A stretch of DNA of 64,000 bases, taken from contig OY762936.1 of assembly GCA_963666935.1 (NCBI GenBank), forward strand, positions 1,612,001 through 1,676,000. The letters are read 5' to 3'. This stretch comes from G963666935 sp963666935. GTDB lineage: Bacteria; Bacillota; Clostridia; Christensenellales; CAG-138. A program made the position numbers and the translations under genes. The notes under the pieces are model-generated. The model was not told the origin of the DNA, did not search any database, and saw only the letters and a list, made by a program, of their open reading frames with translations. How positions within the stretch are numbered: the stretch's first letter is position 1; the number at the start of each line of letters is the position of its first letter. Positions 34,224 through 43,388 of this stretch are shown in pieces.

Positions 34224-35606
34224 CTATTTTTCGCCCTCCGAACCACTACATTCAAGCAAACAAACTACCTCCGTGTGCGCCGTCTGCGGGAACATATCCA
34301 CGGGCTGAACCTTCTTAATTTGATACCCAGCTTCCGCAAGGTATTTCGCATCTCGCGCTAGCGTGGCGGGGTTGCAGGAAATGTAAAGTATTTTGCCCGC
34401 ACCGCAGTTTGCAATCGCCCGCAGAGCCGCCTCTTCGCAGCCCTTTCGGGGCGGATCCAGCACAACCACGTCCGGCCGAAGTCCCTCCTGTGTCAGCTGC
34501 AGTAGCCCGCTTCCGGCGTCCTCGCAAAGAAACTCGGCGTTGGTAATCCCATTCAATTCGGCGTTCCGCTTTGCGTCTTTCACCGCCTTCGGAACGTTTT
34601 CAATGCCGATGACGCGCCCAGCGCGCTGCGCCAGCAGCAGCGAAATGGTGCCGATCCCGCAGTATTCGTCCACAACCGTCTCCCCCCCCTTGAGATCAAG
34701 GAAATCCAGCGCGATTGTGTATAGCTTTTCCGTCTGTTCGTTGTTCACCTGCAAAAAAGACGCCGCGCTCACCAAAAAGTGCAGCCCGCAAAGCTCACAG
34801 TCCAGCCGCTCGCTTCCCCATATCACGCGGTATTCGTCTCCCAGTATCACGTTGCTGTTCCGGCTGTTGCTGTTGTGCACGATGCTGCAAAGGTTTTCAA
34901 CGTCCCCGGTCAGCTCCGCGATCAGTGCGTCTTTTTGCGGTAGCGGGCCAGTGGTCACCACCACGACCATCACCTTCCCGTCTTTCGCCATCCGTGCCAT
35001 CACATGGCGCAATATTCCATTCCCCGTGCTCTCGTCATAAGGCGTAATCCCGTGCGCCTGCGCCCAACGCACAACGGCCTGTGCCGCAAAAGTCACGGCG
35101 CTGTTCTGAATGGGGCAGTCGTTTAACGGAATAATCCTATGGCTGCGCGAGGCGAAAAAGCCGAAAACCGCCGTATCTCCTTCCATCCCAATCGGGAAGC
35201 TGCCCTTGTTGCGGTACCGCCATGGGTTTTCCATACCGATGGTGGGCATCACCTCAACGCCGTAAACGCCACCCAGTCGCTCCAGTGCGTCACGAATCTG
35301 CTTCTGCTTCGCCTTAAGTTGGGCGTCGTAGGCCATGTGCTGCAGCCCGCATCCGCCGCAACGCAAATAAGCGCTGCATTCCGGCGCAACACGGTCGGGA
35401 GATGCCTTTTGAACCTCTTTGAGCTTGGCCACCGCGTAGCCTGTCGTCACCTTAATCACGTGCGCACTCACGGTTTCCCCAGGCAACGCCTGGGGAACAA
35501 ACACGCTAAAGCCGTCCAATTTGCCAATCCCCTGCCCCTCGGAACCCAATGTAATGATCTCAAGGCAGATGTCGTCGTTTTTGTTTACGGGAATATTTCT
35601 TTTCAA
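34224..35606 (-). CDS. rlmD: 23S rRNA (uracil-5-)-methyltransferase, RlmD/RumA type
   Basis: 460 residues. An N-terminal TRAM RNA-binding domain (~10-65) is followed by the Fe-S cysteine set (CSAYLRCGGCGLQHM near residue 80) and the SAM-dependent methyltransferase domain (EYCGIGTISLLLAQRA near 320). The catalytic motif is SCNPATLARD, with the preceding LDPPRKGC. It methylates a uridine of 23S rRNA. The TTG start overlaps the TGA of dnaE (TTTTGA), so it is translationally coupled to the polymerase gene. The length is normal and no C-terminal extension is present. Confidence 0.88.
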   Translation of the reverse strand: MKRNIPVNKNDDICLEIITLGSEGQGIGKLDGFSVFVPQALPGETVSAHVIKVTTGYAVAKLKEVQKASPDRVAPECSAYLRCGGCGLQHMAYDAQLKAKQKQIRDALERLGGVYGVEVMPTIGMENPWRYRNKGSFPIGMEGDTAVFGFFASRSHRIIPLNDCPIQNSAVTFAAQAVVRWAQAHGITPYDESTGNGILRHVMARMAKDGKVMVVVVTTGPLPQKDALIAELTGDVENLCSIVHNSNSRNSNVILGDEYRVIWGSERLDCELCGLHFLVSAASFLQVNNEQTEKLYTIALDFLDLKGGETVVDEYCGIGTISLLLAQRAGRVIGIENVPKAVKDAKRNAELNGITNAEFLCEDAGSGLLQLTQEGLRPDVVVLDPPRKGCEEAALRAIANCGAGKILYISCNPATLARDAKYLAEAGYQIKKVQPVDMFPQTAHTEVVCLLECSGSEGEK

Positions 35607-38600
35607 AATTTTACATTCTCCTCACCTAATGCCTCCCGGGCTGCGTCTAACAGCACGTCGGAAGGATTAACGTACAGCTCTCGTGCCGCCAGCATCCCCT
35701 TACCAGTGCTGCTGTCGCAAAGCACAACGGGGATGTTGCCCGGAAACCGCCGAAATATCGTCTTTAGTTGTTCAACCAAATCATAGTTAGATGTATCTAA
35801 CCTCAGGTACAGCCGCTTCGGACCAGCTTCAACCGGCTTTTGCTCCGTTTTCTCTGTTTCTCGCTTCTCTCCCGACACATCTAACTTCACCGGCTTTTGC
35901 TCTGCTCCCGCGGCCTCCCTCTTCTCCCCTGGCGCATCCGGCTTTAAAGGTCCAACCATATCTACAAGCACCGTGTTGTTCTGGTCCTCGCGCATGTTCA
36001 GTTTGCCGCTGACAGAAACGGTATTGTCCAAAATCAGGCTGCTTCGGTATTTTATATAGACAGAGGGAAAAACCGTCAGTTCTATGGATCCGGATAAATC
36101 TTCCAGCGTCGCATAGGCCATGAGCCCATTGCCGGACTTTGTGGGTTTTGTCTTAATTCCCGTGATGATGCCGCCAATCCGAACAATCTGGTTGTCTTTA
36201 TATTGGCCTGTTCCGTCCGCCGCAAGCAGCATTGTGCTGTTGGTGCCCAATGCGCCCAACGCCTTAGAATACTCAAAAAGCGGATGGCCGCTGATGTAGA
36301 TTCCCATCACTTCCCGCTCCATAGAAAGCAGCACATTCTCATCGAATTCCGCCATTTGGGGCAGCGTGATATACGCGGAAGGCTGCACACTTTCCCCGCC
36401 TCCCAGGTCAAACAGGGAAATTTGTCCCTGAGCGCGCTGCTTGCGCTCGCTGGCCGCCGCGTCGATGATCTGTTCATGGGTGGCAATCAACTGGGCCCGC
36501 TTAACACCCATGCTGTTGAAACACCCAGCCTTGATCAGGCCCTCGGCAATGCGTTTTTTGATATTCTCATTGCGCCGAGCAAAGTCGTAAAAGTCGCGGA
36601 ATGGTCCGTTTGCCTCCCGCTCCGCCACCATCTCCTGAATCTGCGCCTCCCCCACGTTCCGAATCGCCACAAGGCCAAAACGGATGGCTCCATTTTCCAC
36701 GGTAAACTTCCCCTGGCTCTGGTTGATGTCCGGGGGCAGTATCTTGATCCCCTTCTGCTTGCAGAAGTAGATGTACTCCGCAATCTTGTCGGTGCCGACG
36801 CCAATAAAGCTGTTGATGAGCGCCGTCATGAACTCCACAGGGTAGTAAAATTTCAAGTAGGCTGTCCGATACGCCACCACAGCATAGGCGGCGGCATGGG
36901 ACTTGTTGAACGCGTAAGACGCGAAATCCATCATCTCGTCAAAAATGCGGTTGGCGACTTCTTTGCTCACGCCGTTACGCACGGCGCCCGGCACCACCAC
37001 TTCCCCGTTTTCCACGATGCCGTCAATAAAGTATTCCCGCTCCTTGGCCATAACTTCGTGCTTTTTCTTGGACATGGCGCGGCGCACCAAATCGCTGCGT
37101 CCCCAAGAGTAGCCGGCAAGATCCCGCACAATCTGCATCACCTGCTCCTGATACACCATGCACCCATAGGTTTTATCCAGAATGGGCCGGAGCTTTTCAT
37201 GAGCGTACTGGATCTTTTTCTGGCTGTGTTTGCCCGCGAGATATCGGGGAATCTGCTCCATGGGACCCGGCCGGAACAGAGCGATCCCCGCAATGATATC
37301 TTCAAAATTTCCCGGCTTGAGCTGCACGAAAAACTGGCGCATGCCGCTGGATTCCAGCTGGAACACCCCGTCCGTATCTCCTTCGGCGATCATGTGAAAC
37401 ACCGCCGGGTCGTCATATTCCATATGCTCCAGATCCGGAACGGGCTTTTCATCTTGCCTTATGTATTCAAGCGTATCCCGAATCACCGTCAGCGTCCGTA
37501 GCCCCAGAAAATCCATTTTAAGCAGGCCCAGCTCTTCCACAGTGTCCTTTGAAAACTGGGTAGTAATGGCGTCCTCGTTGCGCTGCAGCGGAACACATTC
37601 TACGATTGGCTGTGCGCTGATCACCACACCTGCGGCGTGGGTGGAAGCGTGCCGGGGCAAGCCTTCCAGTTTCAGAGAAAGGTCTATGAGCTTTTTTACC
37701 TGCGGATTCACGTTGGTAAGCTCCCGCAGTTCTGTAGACATTTCCAGCGCCCGGCTCAGCGTGATGCCCAATACATTAGGCACCAGCTTCGCGATTTTGT
37801 CCACTTCCGCGTATGGCATATTTAACGCGCGACCTACATCCCGAATGGCCGCCTTGGCCGCCATGGAGCCGAAGGTAATAATCTGGGACACGTGATCCGC
37901 CCCGTACCGGCGAATGACGTAGTCAATCACTTCCTGCCGCCGTTCGATGCAGAAGTCGATGTCGAAATCCGGCATGGAGATGCGTTCCGGGTTGAGAAAG
38001 CGCTCAAAGATCAAATCATACTTGACGGGATCGATATCAGTAATGTCCATGGCGTAGGCCACAAGGCTTCCTGCGCCGCTGCCCCGGCCCGGCCCCACGA
38101 AAATGCCGTTTTCATGCGCAAAGTTCACAAAATCCCATACGATGAGGAAATAGTCGGTAAAGTCCATCTGCCTGATGACTTCCGCCTCGTGATACAGCCG
38201 TTCCCATGCTTCCGGCCCCGCGTGGGGCATTTTATGCCGCAGTCCGGCTTCGCACAGTTCCAAGAGATACGCCTCGTTTGTCAGACCGCGGGGGGCCGTA
38301 AACTTGGGTAGATGCTGCTCGCCAAACCTGAGATCCACGTTGCACTTTTCCGCCACCGCTGCCGTGTTTCCCACGGCTTCTGGATAATCAGGAAGCGCCT
38401 GAAGCATTTCCTCTTTGGATTTTAAGAAAAACTCATCCGTAGACATCTTCATGCGGTTATCGTCTGACACGGCCTTATTGGTCTGAATGCAGAGCAGCAC
38501 GTCTTGAGATTCCGCATCCGCCTTATCTACATAGTGAATGTCGTTGGTGGCAACGGTCAATATCCCCAGTTCTTTAGCGACCTGGTCGAGCTTCGGAAGG

Positions 38601-39148
38601 ATTTCCAGCTGTTCGGGCAACCCGTGGTTCTGAAGTTCAATATAAAAATCGCCGCCGAAAATGGTTTTCAGCCGCTCGGCCAGCGTTTTCGCCGCGTCAT
38701 ACCGGCCCGCAAGCAAAAGCTGCGGGATATCACCCGCCAAGCATGCGGACAGGCAAATGAGGCCTTCACTGTATTGCTCTAAAAGGTCGTAGTCGATTCT
38801 TGGTTTATAGTAGAAGCCTTCGATAAAGGCAATAGACGAGAGCTTCATCAGGTTCTTGTAGCCCTGCTCGTTTTTAGCCAGCAGGATCAGGTGCGCGTAT
38901 TCCCGGGCGCCCTCTTTGCCTTGGTATGACCCCGGCGCAACATACGCCTCCATACCAAGAATGGGCTTGATGCCCGCCTTCTTGCACTCCTTATAAAAGT
39001 CGACCACACCGTACATCACACCATGGTCCGTAACGGCCAGAGCGTCCATACCCAGTTCCTTTGTTTTTGCCACCAGCTCCGGAATCCGAGCCGCGCCGTC
39101 CAGAAGGCTGTATTGTGTATGTACGTGCAGGTGTGTGAATCCGTTCAT
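35603..39148 (-). CDS. dnaE: DNA polymerase III alpha subunit
   Basis: 1181 residues. The PHP domain comes first (FTHLHVHTQYSLLDGA, residues 4-19), then the polymerase palm with PDFDIDF near residue 400, fingers, the helix-hairpin-helix domain and the OB fold near 1000 (IVRIGGIITGIKTK). This is the replicative DnaE type, not PolC, because no internal exonuclease is present. Between the OB fold and the C-terminal domain lies a charged linker made of two 19-residue repeats (GEKRE, then EQKPV), encoded by a 57-bp tandem repeat near 35833-35946. SD GGGAG precedes the ATG. It follows whiA by 17 bp. Confidence 0.95.
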   Translation of the reverse strand: MNGFTHLHVHTQYSLLDGAARIPELVAKTKELGMDALAVTDHGVMYGVVDFYKECKKAGIKPILGMEAYVAPGSYQGKEGAREYAHLILLAKNEQGYKNLMKLSSIAFIEGFYYKPRIDYDLLEQYSEGLICLSACLAGDIPQLLLAGRYDAAKTLAERLKTIFGGDFYIELQNHGLPEQLEILPKLDQVAKELGILTVATNDIHYVDKADAESQDVLLCIQTNKAVSDDNRMKMSTDEFFLKSKEEMLQALPDYPEAVGNTAAVAEKCNVDLRFGEQHLPKFTAPRGLTNEAYLLELCEAGLRHKMPHAGPEAWERLYHEAEVIRQMDFTDYFLIVWDFVNFAHENGIFVGPGRGSGAGSLVAYAMDITDIDPVKYDLIFERFLNPERISMPDFDIDFCIERRQEVIDYVIRRYGADHVSQIITFGSMAAKAAIRDVGRALNMPYAEVDKIAKLVPNVLGITLSRALEMSTELRELTNVNPQVKKLIDLSLKLEGLPRHASTHAAGVVISAQPIVECVPLQRNEDAITTQFSKDTVEELGLLKMDFLGLRTLTVIRDTLEYIRQDEKPVPDLEHMEYDDPAVFHMIAEGDTDGVFQLESSGMRQFFVQLKPGNFEDIIAGIALFRPGPMEQIPRYLAGKHSQKKIQYAHEKLRPILDKTYGCMVYQEQVMQIVRDLAGYSWGRSDLVRRAMSKKKHEVMAKEREYFIDGIVENGEVVVPGAVRNGVSKEVANRIFDEMMDFASYAFNKSHAAAYAVVAYRTAYLKFYYPVEFMTALINSFIGVGTDKIAEYIYFCKQKGIKILPPDINQSQGKFTVENGAIRFGLVAIRNVGEAQIQEMVAEREANGPFRDFYDFARRNENIKKRIAEGLIKAGCFNSMGVKRAQLIATHEQIIDAAASERKQRAQGQISLFDLGGGESVQPSAYITLPQMAEFDENVLLSMEREVMGIYISGHPLFEYSKALGALGTNSTMLLAADGTGQYKDNQIVRIGGIITGIKTKPTKSGNGLMAYATLEDLSGSIELTVFPSVYIKYRSSLILDNTVSVSGKLNMREDQNNTVLVDMVGPLKPDAPGEKREAAGAEQKPVKLDVSGEKRETEKTEQKPVEAGPKRLYLRLDTSNYDLVEQLKTIFRRFPGNIPVVLCDSSTGKGMLAARELYVNPSDVLLDAAREALGEENVKF

Positions 39149-39165
39149 TCTTTTCTCCCGTTGTG

Positions 39166-40110
39166 TCAGATAGGTTTCCCTTTTTCCAGCCGCAGTTCTT
39201 CCGCCAGATTTGAAAGCTTTGCCAAGCGGTGGTTAAGGCCGGACTTGCTGACCCCCGCCATTTCCGCCAGCTCCATAAGCGTCGCCTCGGGGTTGTTGAG
39301 CCGAAGCTCCGCCGCCTCCTTCAACTTCGCAGGCAACCGCTCCCATTCGCCGTTCATCCGGATAAGCTCAATATCCAGACTCTGTTGCGCGGCGGCCGCG
39401 GCAGCCTTGTTCATATTCGCATCGTCAAAATTATTGATCCGGTTCACGTTATTATTAACGCTGCGGATGATCCGCGCCTCCTCAAAGGCAAGGGTGCTGC
39501 TCATGGCGCCAATGAGTGCAAGAAAATCCGACACCAGATTCCCTTCTTTCAAGTAAACGACATACCCGCCCTTTCGGGGAAGGTATTTCGCGTGAATCTC
39601 ATACCGATCCAAAAGTTCGCACAGTCCCTGCGCGAAGGGCTCGTACTTGCAGACAAGTTCTAAATGGTATCCTTTTTTTGGATCGCTCACAGACCCTGCG
39701 CCAAGGAATACGCCCCTTAAAAAACACCGCCTGTCAGTGTCATTGGAAAGCAGGATTTCGGGAATATGCCCAATCACTAGCTCGTCATCCGATTCCCGAA
39801 GGATGCACCCAGCATCCTCCAACAGCTTGATGCAGCCGCTTCCCGCAAGGGTAACGATGGTGCTGTTCGCTTTGAGCCTCTCCTGCCGGGAAAGGGAAAC
39901 CATCGATTGGACGCCATAGAGCTCCACGGCCAATTCCGCCGCGAGCCGCCCTGTTTCGCTGTTTTCCGTGATATAGCGAATCCCAACTCCGCGGCCCAGC
40001 GTCATGAATCCGGCGGCGTGGGTCAGTGCGCAAAGAAGCGCATGCTTCTCGCTCTTATTTCGCATCCGCACTTTTACAAGCTCATTTTTCGTTTCTGATG
40101 AAAATGACAC
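39166..40110 (-). CDS. whiA: WhiA sporulation/cell-division regulator
   Basis: 314 residues. The N-terminal LAGLIDADG-homing-endonuclease-like domain spans ~1-210 (FSSETKNELVKV at the start; RRCFLRGVFLGAGSVSDPKKGYHLEL in the middle) and the C-terminal HTH runs from ~225-305 (LNNPEATLMELAEMAGVSKSGLNHRLAKL). WhiA binds DNA and acts on cell division and chromosome segregation. The GTG start comes 2 bp after the rapZ stop, so the two are coupled. The yvcK gene that normally separates rapZ and whiA is missing here. Confidence 0.95.
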   Translation of the reverse strand: MSFSSETKNELVKVRMRNKSEKHALLCALTHAAGFMTLGRGVGIRYITENSETGRLAAELAVELYGVQSMVSLSRQERLKANSTIVTLAGSGCIKLLEDAGCILRESDDELVIGHIPEILLSNDTDRRCFLRGVFLGAGSVSDPKKGYHLELVCKYEPFAQGLCELLDRYEIHAKYLPRKGGYVVYLKEGNLVSDFLALIGAMSSTLAFEEARIIRSVNNNVNRINNFDDANMNKAAAAAAQQSLDIELIRMNGEWERLPAKLKEAAELRLNNPEATLMELAEMAGVSKSGLNHRLAKLSNLAEELRLEKGKPI

Positions 40111-40111
40111 G

Positions 40112-40993
40112 CTACTTCTTCACTCCACCCGTTCTGTCCGTAATATCCGTTCCCTCAGTTACAAGGTCCCTATGAATGACCACGGACGAAACCTTATCTT
40201 TCATCCTTCGAAACAGTTCTTCCGCGGCGCACACCGACCTATGCCGTCCGCCGGTACAGCCGAACGCCACCAAAAGCCTGTGCTTATCCTGCTCCTGGAA
40301 GCGGGGAATCAACTTTGTGAGCATTTTTTCCGTATAGTCCAGAAGTGCCCTTACGTCCTCATCCTGAAAGACAAAATCCTGTATGGGCTTGTCCAGCCCG
40401 GACAAGCAGCGCAGGTTTTCCTCATAGAACGGATTGGGAGAAAAGCGCATGTCCAGCACGGCATCGGCCTCAAAGGGGACGCCGCGCTTATACCCAAAAC
40501 TCATGACGGTGAGAGAAAACGCATCGTTGCTTATGTTGAGGATCCGTTCCAATTCCCGGTTGAGCTCCATAGGCTTCAGAGCCGTGGTATCGATGATATG
40601 GTTTGCCCTATCCCGAATATCGCTTAAGAGCTCCCGCTCTCCCGCAATCCCCTTGCGAATCTCGCTGGAGATGGGATGCCGCCGCCTGGTTTCGTTATAC
40701 CTTCTTTCTAAGACCTCATCTCGGCAATCAAAAAAGATAACGCTGCACGACTCCACCTTCTTTTCCAGTAGGTCCAGTGCACGCACAAGGTCATACTTAA
40801 AAACGTTGACCCGGCTGTCGATCACCACCGCCGCGCGATCCACCGGCGGAACCACCCGCTCACACAGCGCCACAAACCCCGACAGCATTTCGCTGGGAAG
40901 GTTGTCCACACAAAAATAGCCCAGATCCTCTAATTTTCTCAGGGCCTGCGTCTTGCCCGCGCCGGACATTCCTGTGACCACTAAAAGATGCAT
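40112..40993 (-). CDS. rapZ: RapZ-family nucleotide-binding protein
   Basis: 293 residues. Walker A GMSGAGKT (residues 8-15) is near the N-terminus, then the family motif LGYFCVDNLP, a Walker B-like VIFFDC, and the C-terminal RNA-binding part with FGCTGGRHRSV. In Enterobacteria RapZ guides RNase E; in Firmicutes (YvcJ) it affects cell-wall precursor metabolism and competence. SD GGAAGGGG precedes the ATG, and it overlaps the murB 3' end by 13 bp. Two basepairs separate it from whiA. Confidence 0.95.
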   Translation of the reverse strand: MHLLVVTGMSGAGKTQALRKLEDLGYFCVDNLPSEMLSGFVALCERVVPPVDRAAVVIDSRVNVFKYDLVRALDLLEKKVESCSVIFFDCRDEVLERRYNETRRRHPISSEIRKGIAGERELLSDIRDRANHIIDTTALKPMELNRELERILNISNDAFSLTVMSFGYKRGVPFEADAVLDMRFSPNPFYEENLRCLSGLDKPIQDFVFQDEDVRALLDYTEKMLTKLIPRFQEQDKHRLLVAFGCTGGRHRSVCAAEELFRRMKDKVSSVVIHRDLVTEGTDITDRTGGVKK

Positions 40994-41901
40994 TTTTCGC
41001 TGCCCCTTCCCACGTATTTGATTTCCGGCTGCAATTTGATTCCGCTATGCTCATACACCCGGCCGATAATATGGTGAATCAGCGAAAGCACATCCTCGCA
41101 GGTGGCTCCGCCGCGATTGATGATAAAACCGGCGTGCAATGTACTTACTTCCGCGCCGCCGATGCGCTTGCCCTTGATCCCCGCCTGTTCGATGAGCATT
41201 CCCGCGTAGCTGCCCCGTGGCCGTTTAAATGCGCTGCCAGCGCTTGGATAGGTAAGGGGCTGTTTTTCCTTCCGCTTCGCGGTATATTCCCGCATTCTCT
41301 CCCGGGCCGCTCCATCATCTTTTACAAGTCCTATGGACCCACTGATCACAATGCGTTCCGGCGCGCAAAATGCACTGCTTCGATACCCCAGTTCCTCGCT
41401 AAGCGGCGCACGGGAAACAAGCGCGCCATTTTCAAAGTATTCCACACCCATCAGTGTTTGCTTGATTTCTCCCCCGTATGCGCCAGCGTTCATGGCGATT
41501 GCCCCACCCAGCGTTCCGGGGATTCCAGCCGCCCATTCCAACCCGGAAAAGCCTCGTTCCACCGTATCCTTTGCCAGTGTGGCCAAAAGCGTACCCGCAT
41601 ACGCGTGGACACAGTTTTCTTCGTATTGCATCCCACAAAGATTCCCGCCGATGCGGATGACAAGGCCCTCGATTCCCCGATCGCTGACCAAAAGGTTGGT
41701 TCCGTTTCCCATGACCAGATACGATAGACCCATATGCTTCGCTGTGCCAACCGCATGCAGAAGTTCCTCTTTGTCGCGCGGGGAAACCATAAGGTCAGCG
41801 GCCCCGCCGATGCGAAATGAAGTATGCTCCCACATGGGCACATTTTTTTGTACGGGAACACCCGTCATTTGTTCTAGAAACGCCCGGATTTTCTCTTGCA
41901 T
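40981..41901 (-). CDS. murB: UDP-N-acetylenolpyruvoylglucosamine reductase
   Basis: 306 residues. FAD-binding domain with HTSFRIGGAADLMVSP near residue 25, GNGTNLLVSD near 80, GIPGTLGGAIAMNAGAYG near 125, and catalytic Ser in PSAGSAFKRP with the Glu in LQPEIKYVG near the C-terminus. It reduces UDP-GlcNAc-enolpyruvate to UDP-MurNAc in peptidoglycan synthesis. The compact type II length and motifs are typical of Bacillota. It heads the murB-rapZ-whiA-dnaE-rlmD run, apparently one long transcription unit closed by the terminator at 34151. Confidence 0.95.
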   Translation of the reverse strand: MQEKIRAFLEQMTGVPVQKNVPMWEHTSFRIGGAADLMVSPRDKEELLHAVGTAKHMGLSYLVMGNGTNLLVSDRGIEGLVIRIGGNLCGMQYEENCVHAYAGTLLATLAKDTVERGFSGLEWAAGIPGTLGGAIAMNAGAYGGEIKQTLMGVEYFENGALVSRAPLSEELGYRSSAFCAPERIVISGSIGLVKDDGAARERMREYTAKRKEKQPLTYPSAGSAFKRPRGSYAGMLIEQAGIKGKRIGGAEVSTLHAGFIINRGGATCEDVLSLIHHIIGRVYEHSGIKLQPEIKYVGRGSEKCIF

Positions 41902-41949
41902 TTCTCCTCCGCTGCAGCTGATATATTTCCTAATTTTATTTTACATTAC

Positions 41950-43071
41950 TTATCCTTTAAATTCCACAAGTTCTTTGAGGCGCGCCTTAAAATTCGCCGC
42001 TCCGGATTCATCTCCCGTTAAAAGGCGAGTAGCCGACGCAAGCAATTCATCCTCATAGCGCTGGTATAAAAACGCGTTGGGCGCCACCGGGTTTAAAAGC
42101 TGCTCCCATACCGCCCCAACACACTTGATGTCGCATTCCGCCCCATTTACATGACTCACGGGCAGTATTCCCATTTTAAGCAGGCCCTTCTGCGTTTCCT
42201 CCTGCAAAATCATGGAGAAGAACTCATTGAGATATGATTTTTTCGCTTCCTCCGTATTCTGATCGATGCCCACGTACTGCACCAGATCCGTATACGTGCC
42301 CACGGGAAACGCATCAAAGGCAAACCCTTTGCCCGCACCAAGCTGGCGCTCAAGATTCCCTGCGGCGCCAAGATCGGCAAGGGCCATTGCCGCGTCTTTT
42401 TCCAGAAATTCGTCATAGACAGCGACTTCAGTCCTCAGCCCCATCACGGCAGCAATGACCGGGCTGCCGGACATGCCGTACATCTTATACTTCTTCTTTC
42501 CATAGACGTAAGTCAAATCCGCTGCGTAGCCTGACAGCGTATCAATTGGCGTTTTCTCATCTACCTGAATGCCTTTACTTTGGAGGATGGACTCGTTAAT
42601 AAGGAGCACATACCCCGACATTCCTATGGGCACCGCAAGACGTTCCCCCTCCCACATGCCAGTGCGGCCCAAATTCCCCAAATAATCCGCCCGCACGCTG
42701 ATACCGTCTGTAAACTGGTCTGGGTCCCCCCAGCCAGCAGGGAAAGAATAGGCGTCGGCTCGTTCTCCCCTCGCCAATCTCGCCGCACATTCCTTCTCCG
42801 TCATGGTGAACACTTCCAGATACACCCCCCGATGCGCATCCTCGAACTTTAGCGCGAGGCCGCCAAGCCACGCACCCATACTCCCCTGATATGGCTTAAA
42901 CCGCACGATATGCCACAGCGTGATCAACCCCGTAAAGGATTCCGTGTTTTCCACCTTAGTTTGCAACTCTACGTACTTCCGTGTATTCACAAAATATCCC
43001 GGCATTAAAATCAAATACGCGGCGATGAGAAAAGTTAAGATCCAGCAGGTGATTTTTTCTTTATTCTTCAT
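41950..43071 (-). CDS. Membrane-anchored solute-binding-like protein without a transporter
   Basis: 373 residues. An N-terminal hydrophobic anchor (ITCWILTFLIAAYLILMPGYF, residues ~6-26) is not followed by a lipobox, so the protein remains as an N-terminally anchored extracytoplasmic domain. The rest looks like a family-1 (sugar-type) binding-protein fold, with ITLWHIVRFKPYQG, then FEDAHRGVYLEVFTM and a YADAYSFP-like RADAYSFPAGWGDP block. No permease or ATPase genes are adjacent, so it may be a sensor or a scaffold. ATG 43071 has AGGTG 5 nt upstream. It lies upstream of murB on the same strand, 49 bp from it. Confidence 0.7.
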   Translation of the reverse strand: MKNKEKITCWILTFLIAAYLILMPGYFVNTRKYVELQTKVENTESFTGLITLWHIVRFKPYQGSMGAWLGGLALKFEDAHRGVYLEVFTMTEKECAARLARGERADAYSFPAGWGDPDQFTDGISVRADYLGNLGRTGMWEGERLAVPIGMSGYVLLINESILQSKGIQVDEKTPIDTLSGYAADLTYVYGKKKYKMYGMSGSPVIAAVMGLRTEVAVYDEFLEKDAAMALADLGAAGNLERQLGAGKGFAFDAFPVGTYTDLVQYVGIDQNTEEAKKSYLNEFFSMILQEETQKGLLKMGILPVSHVNGAECDIKCVGAVWEQLLNPVAPNAFLYQRYEDELLASATRLLTGDESGAANFKARLKELVEFKG

Positions 43072-43132
43072 TGCGCACCTCATAGGTTTGGCTCCCTTAC
43101 CTTATTCAATCTATGCAATGCGCGCTAAAAAA

Positions 43133-43161
43133 AGGAGCTTTGTTTTTGAAACAAAGCTCCT
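43133..43161 (-). terminator. Perfect hairpin with minus-strand T run
   Basis: A 13-bp perfect stem (43133-43145 with 43149-43161, loop of 3). On the minus strand it is followed by TTTTTTTAGC. It lies ~60 bp before the solute-binding-like gene and ~230 bp after the monooxygenase-like gene on the same strand. Confidence 0.8.
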
Positions 43162-43229
43162 GCGATCAATGCTGTCCGAAAAAAGGTTGCTATATGTAAA
43201 AGTTCAATGGTAATTTGGAGGAAGAACAC

Positions 43230-43322
43230 ATGAAGATTACAGTCGTTTTCCGGACAGCGGTATCTTCTTTTTCTCGCCTATATAGTAACACGCTCCCCTG
43301 CATTCCACAACCAGTTCCGTAA
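43230..43322 (+). CDS. Possible 30-residue small ORF
   Basis: ATG at 43230 follows a strong GGAGGA 7 nt upstream; the frame encodes 30 residues (MKITVVFRTAVSSFSRLYSN at the start) and stops at 43320-43322. It lies on the strand opposite to its neighbours, between two arms of a long inverted repeat (GCTGTCCG at 43170, CGGACAGC near 43251). No relatives are recognised. The SD is the only evidence that it is expressed. Confidence 0.25.
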   Translation: MKITVVFRTAVSSFSRLYSNTLPCIPQPVP

Positions 43323-43388
43323 ACTTTTTTTACATTTTACGCACAGTTAACACTCCATTCACATTTCAATGGCATCGGCGCTGAAAAA

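Noticed and set aside
36203..37501. A 432-codon open frame on the plus strand
   Set aside because: It is antisense to dnaE, has no SD and its composition (His/Leu/Gln-rich) is that of a shadow frame of a GC-rich gene.
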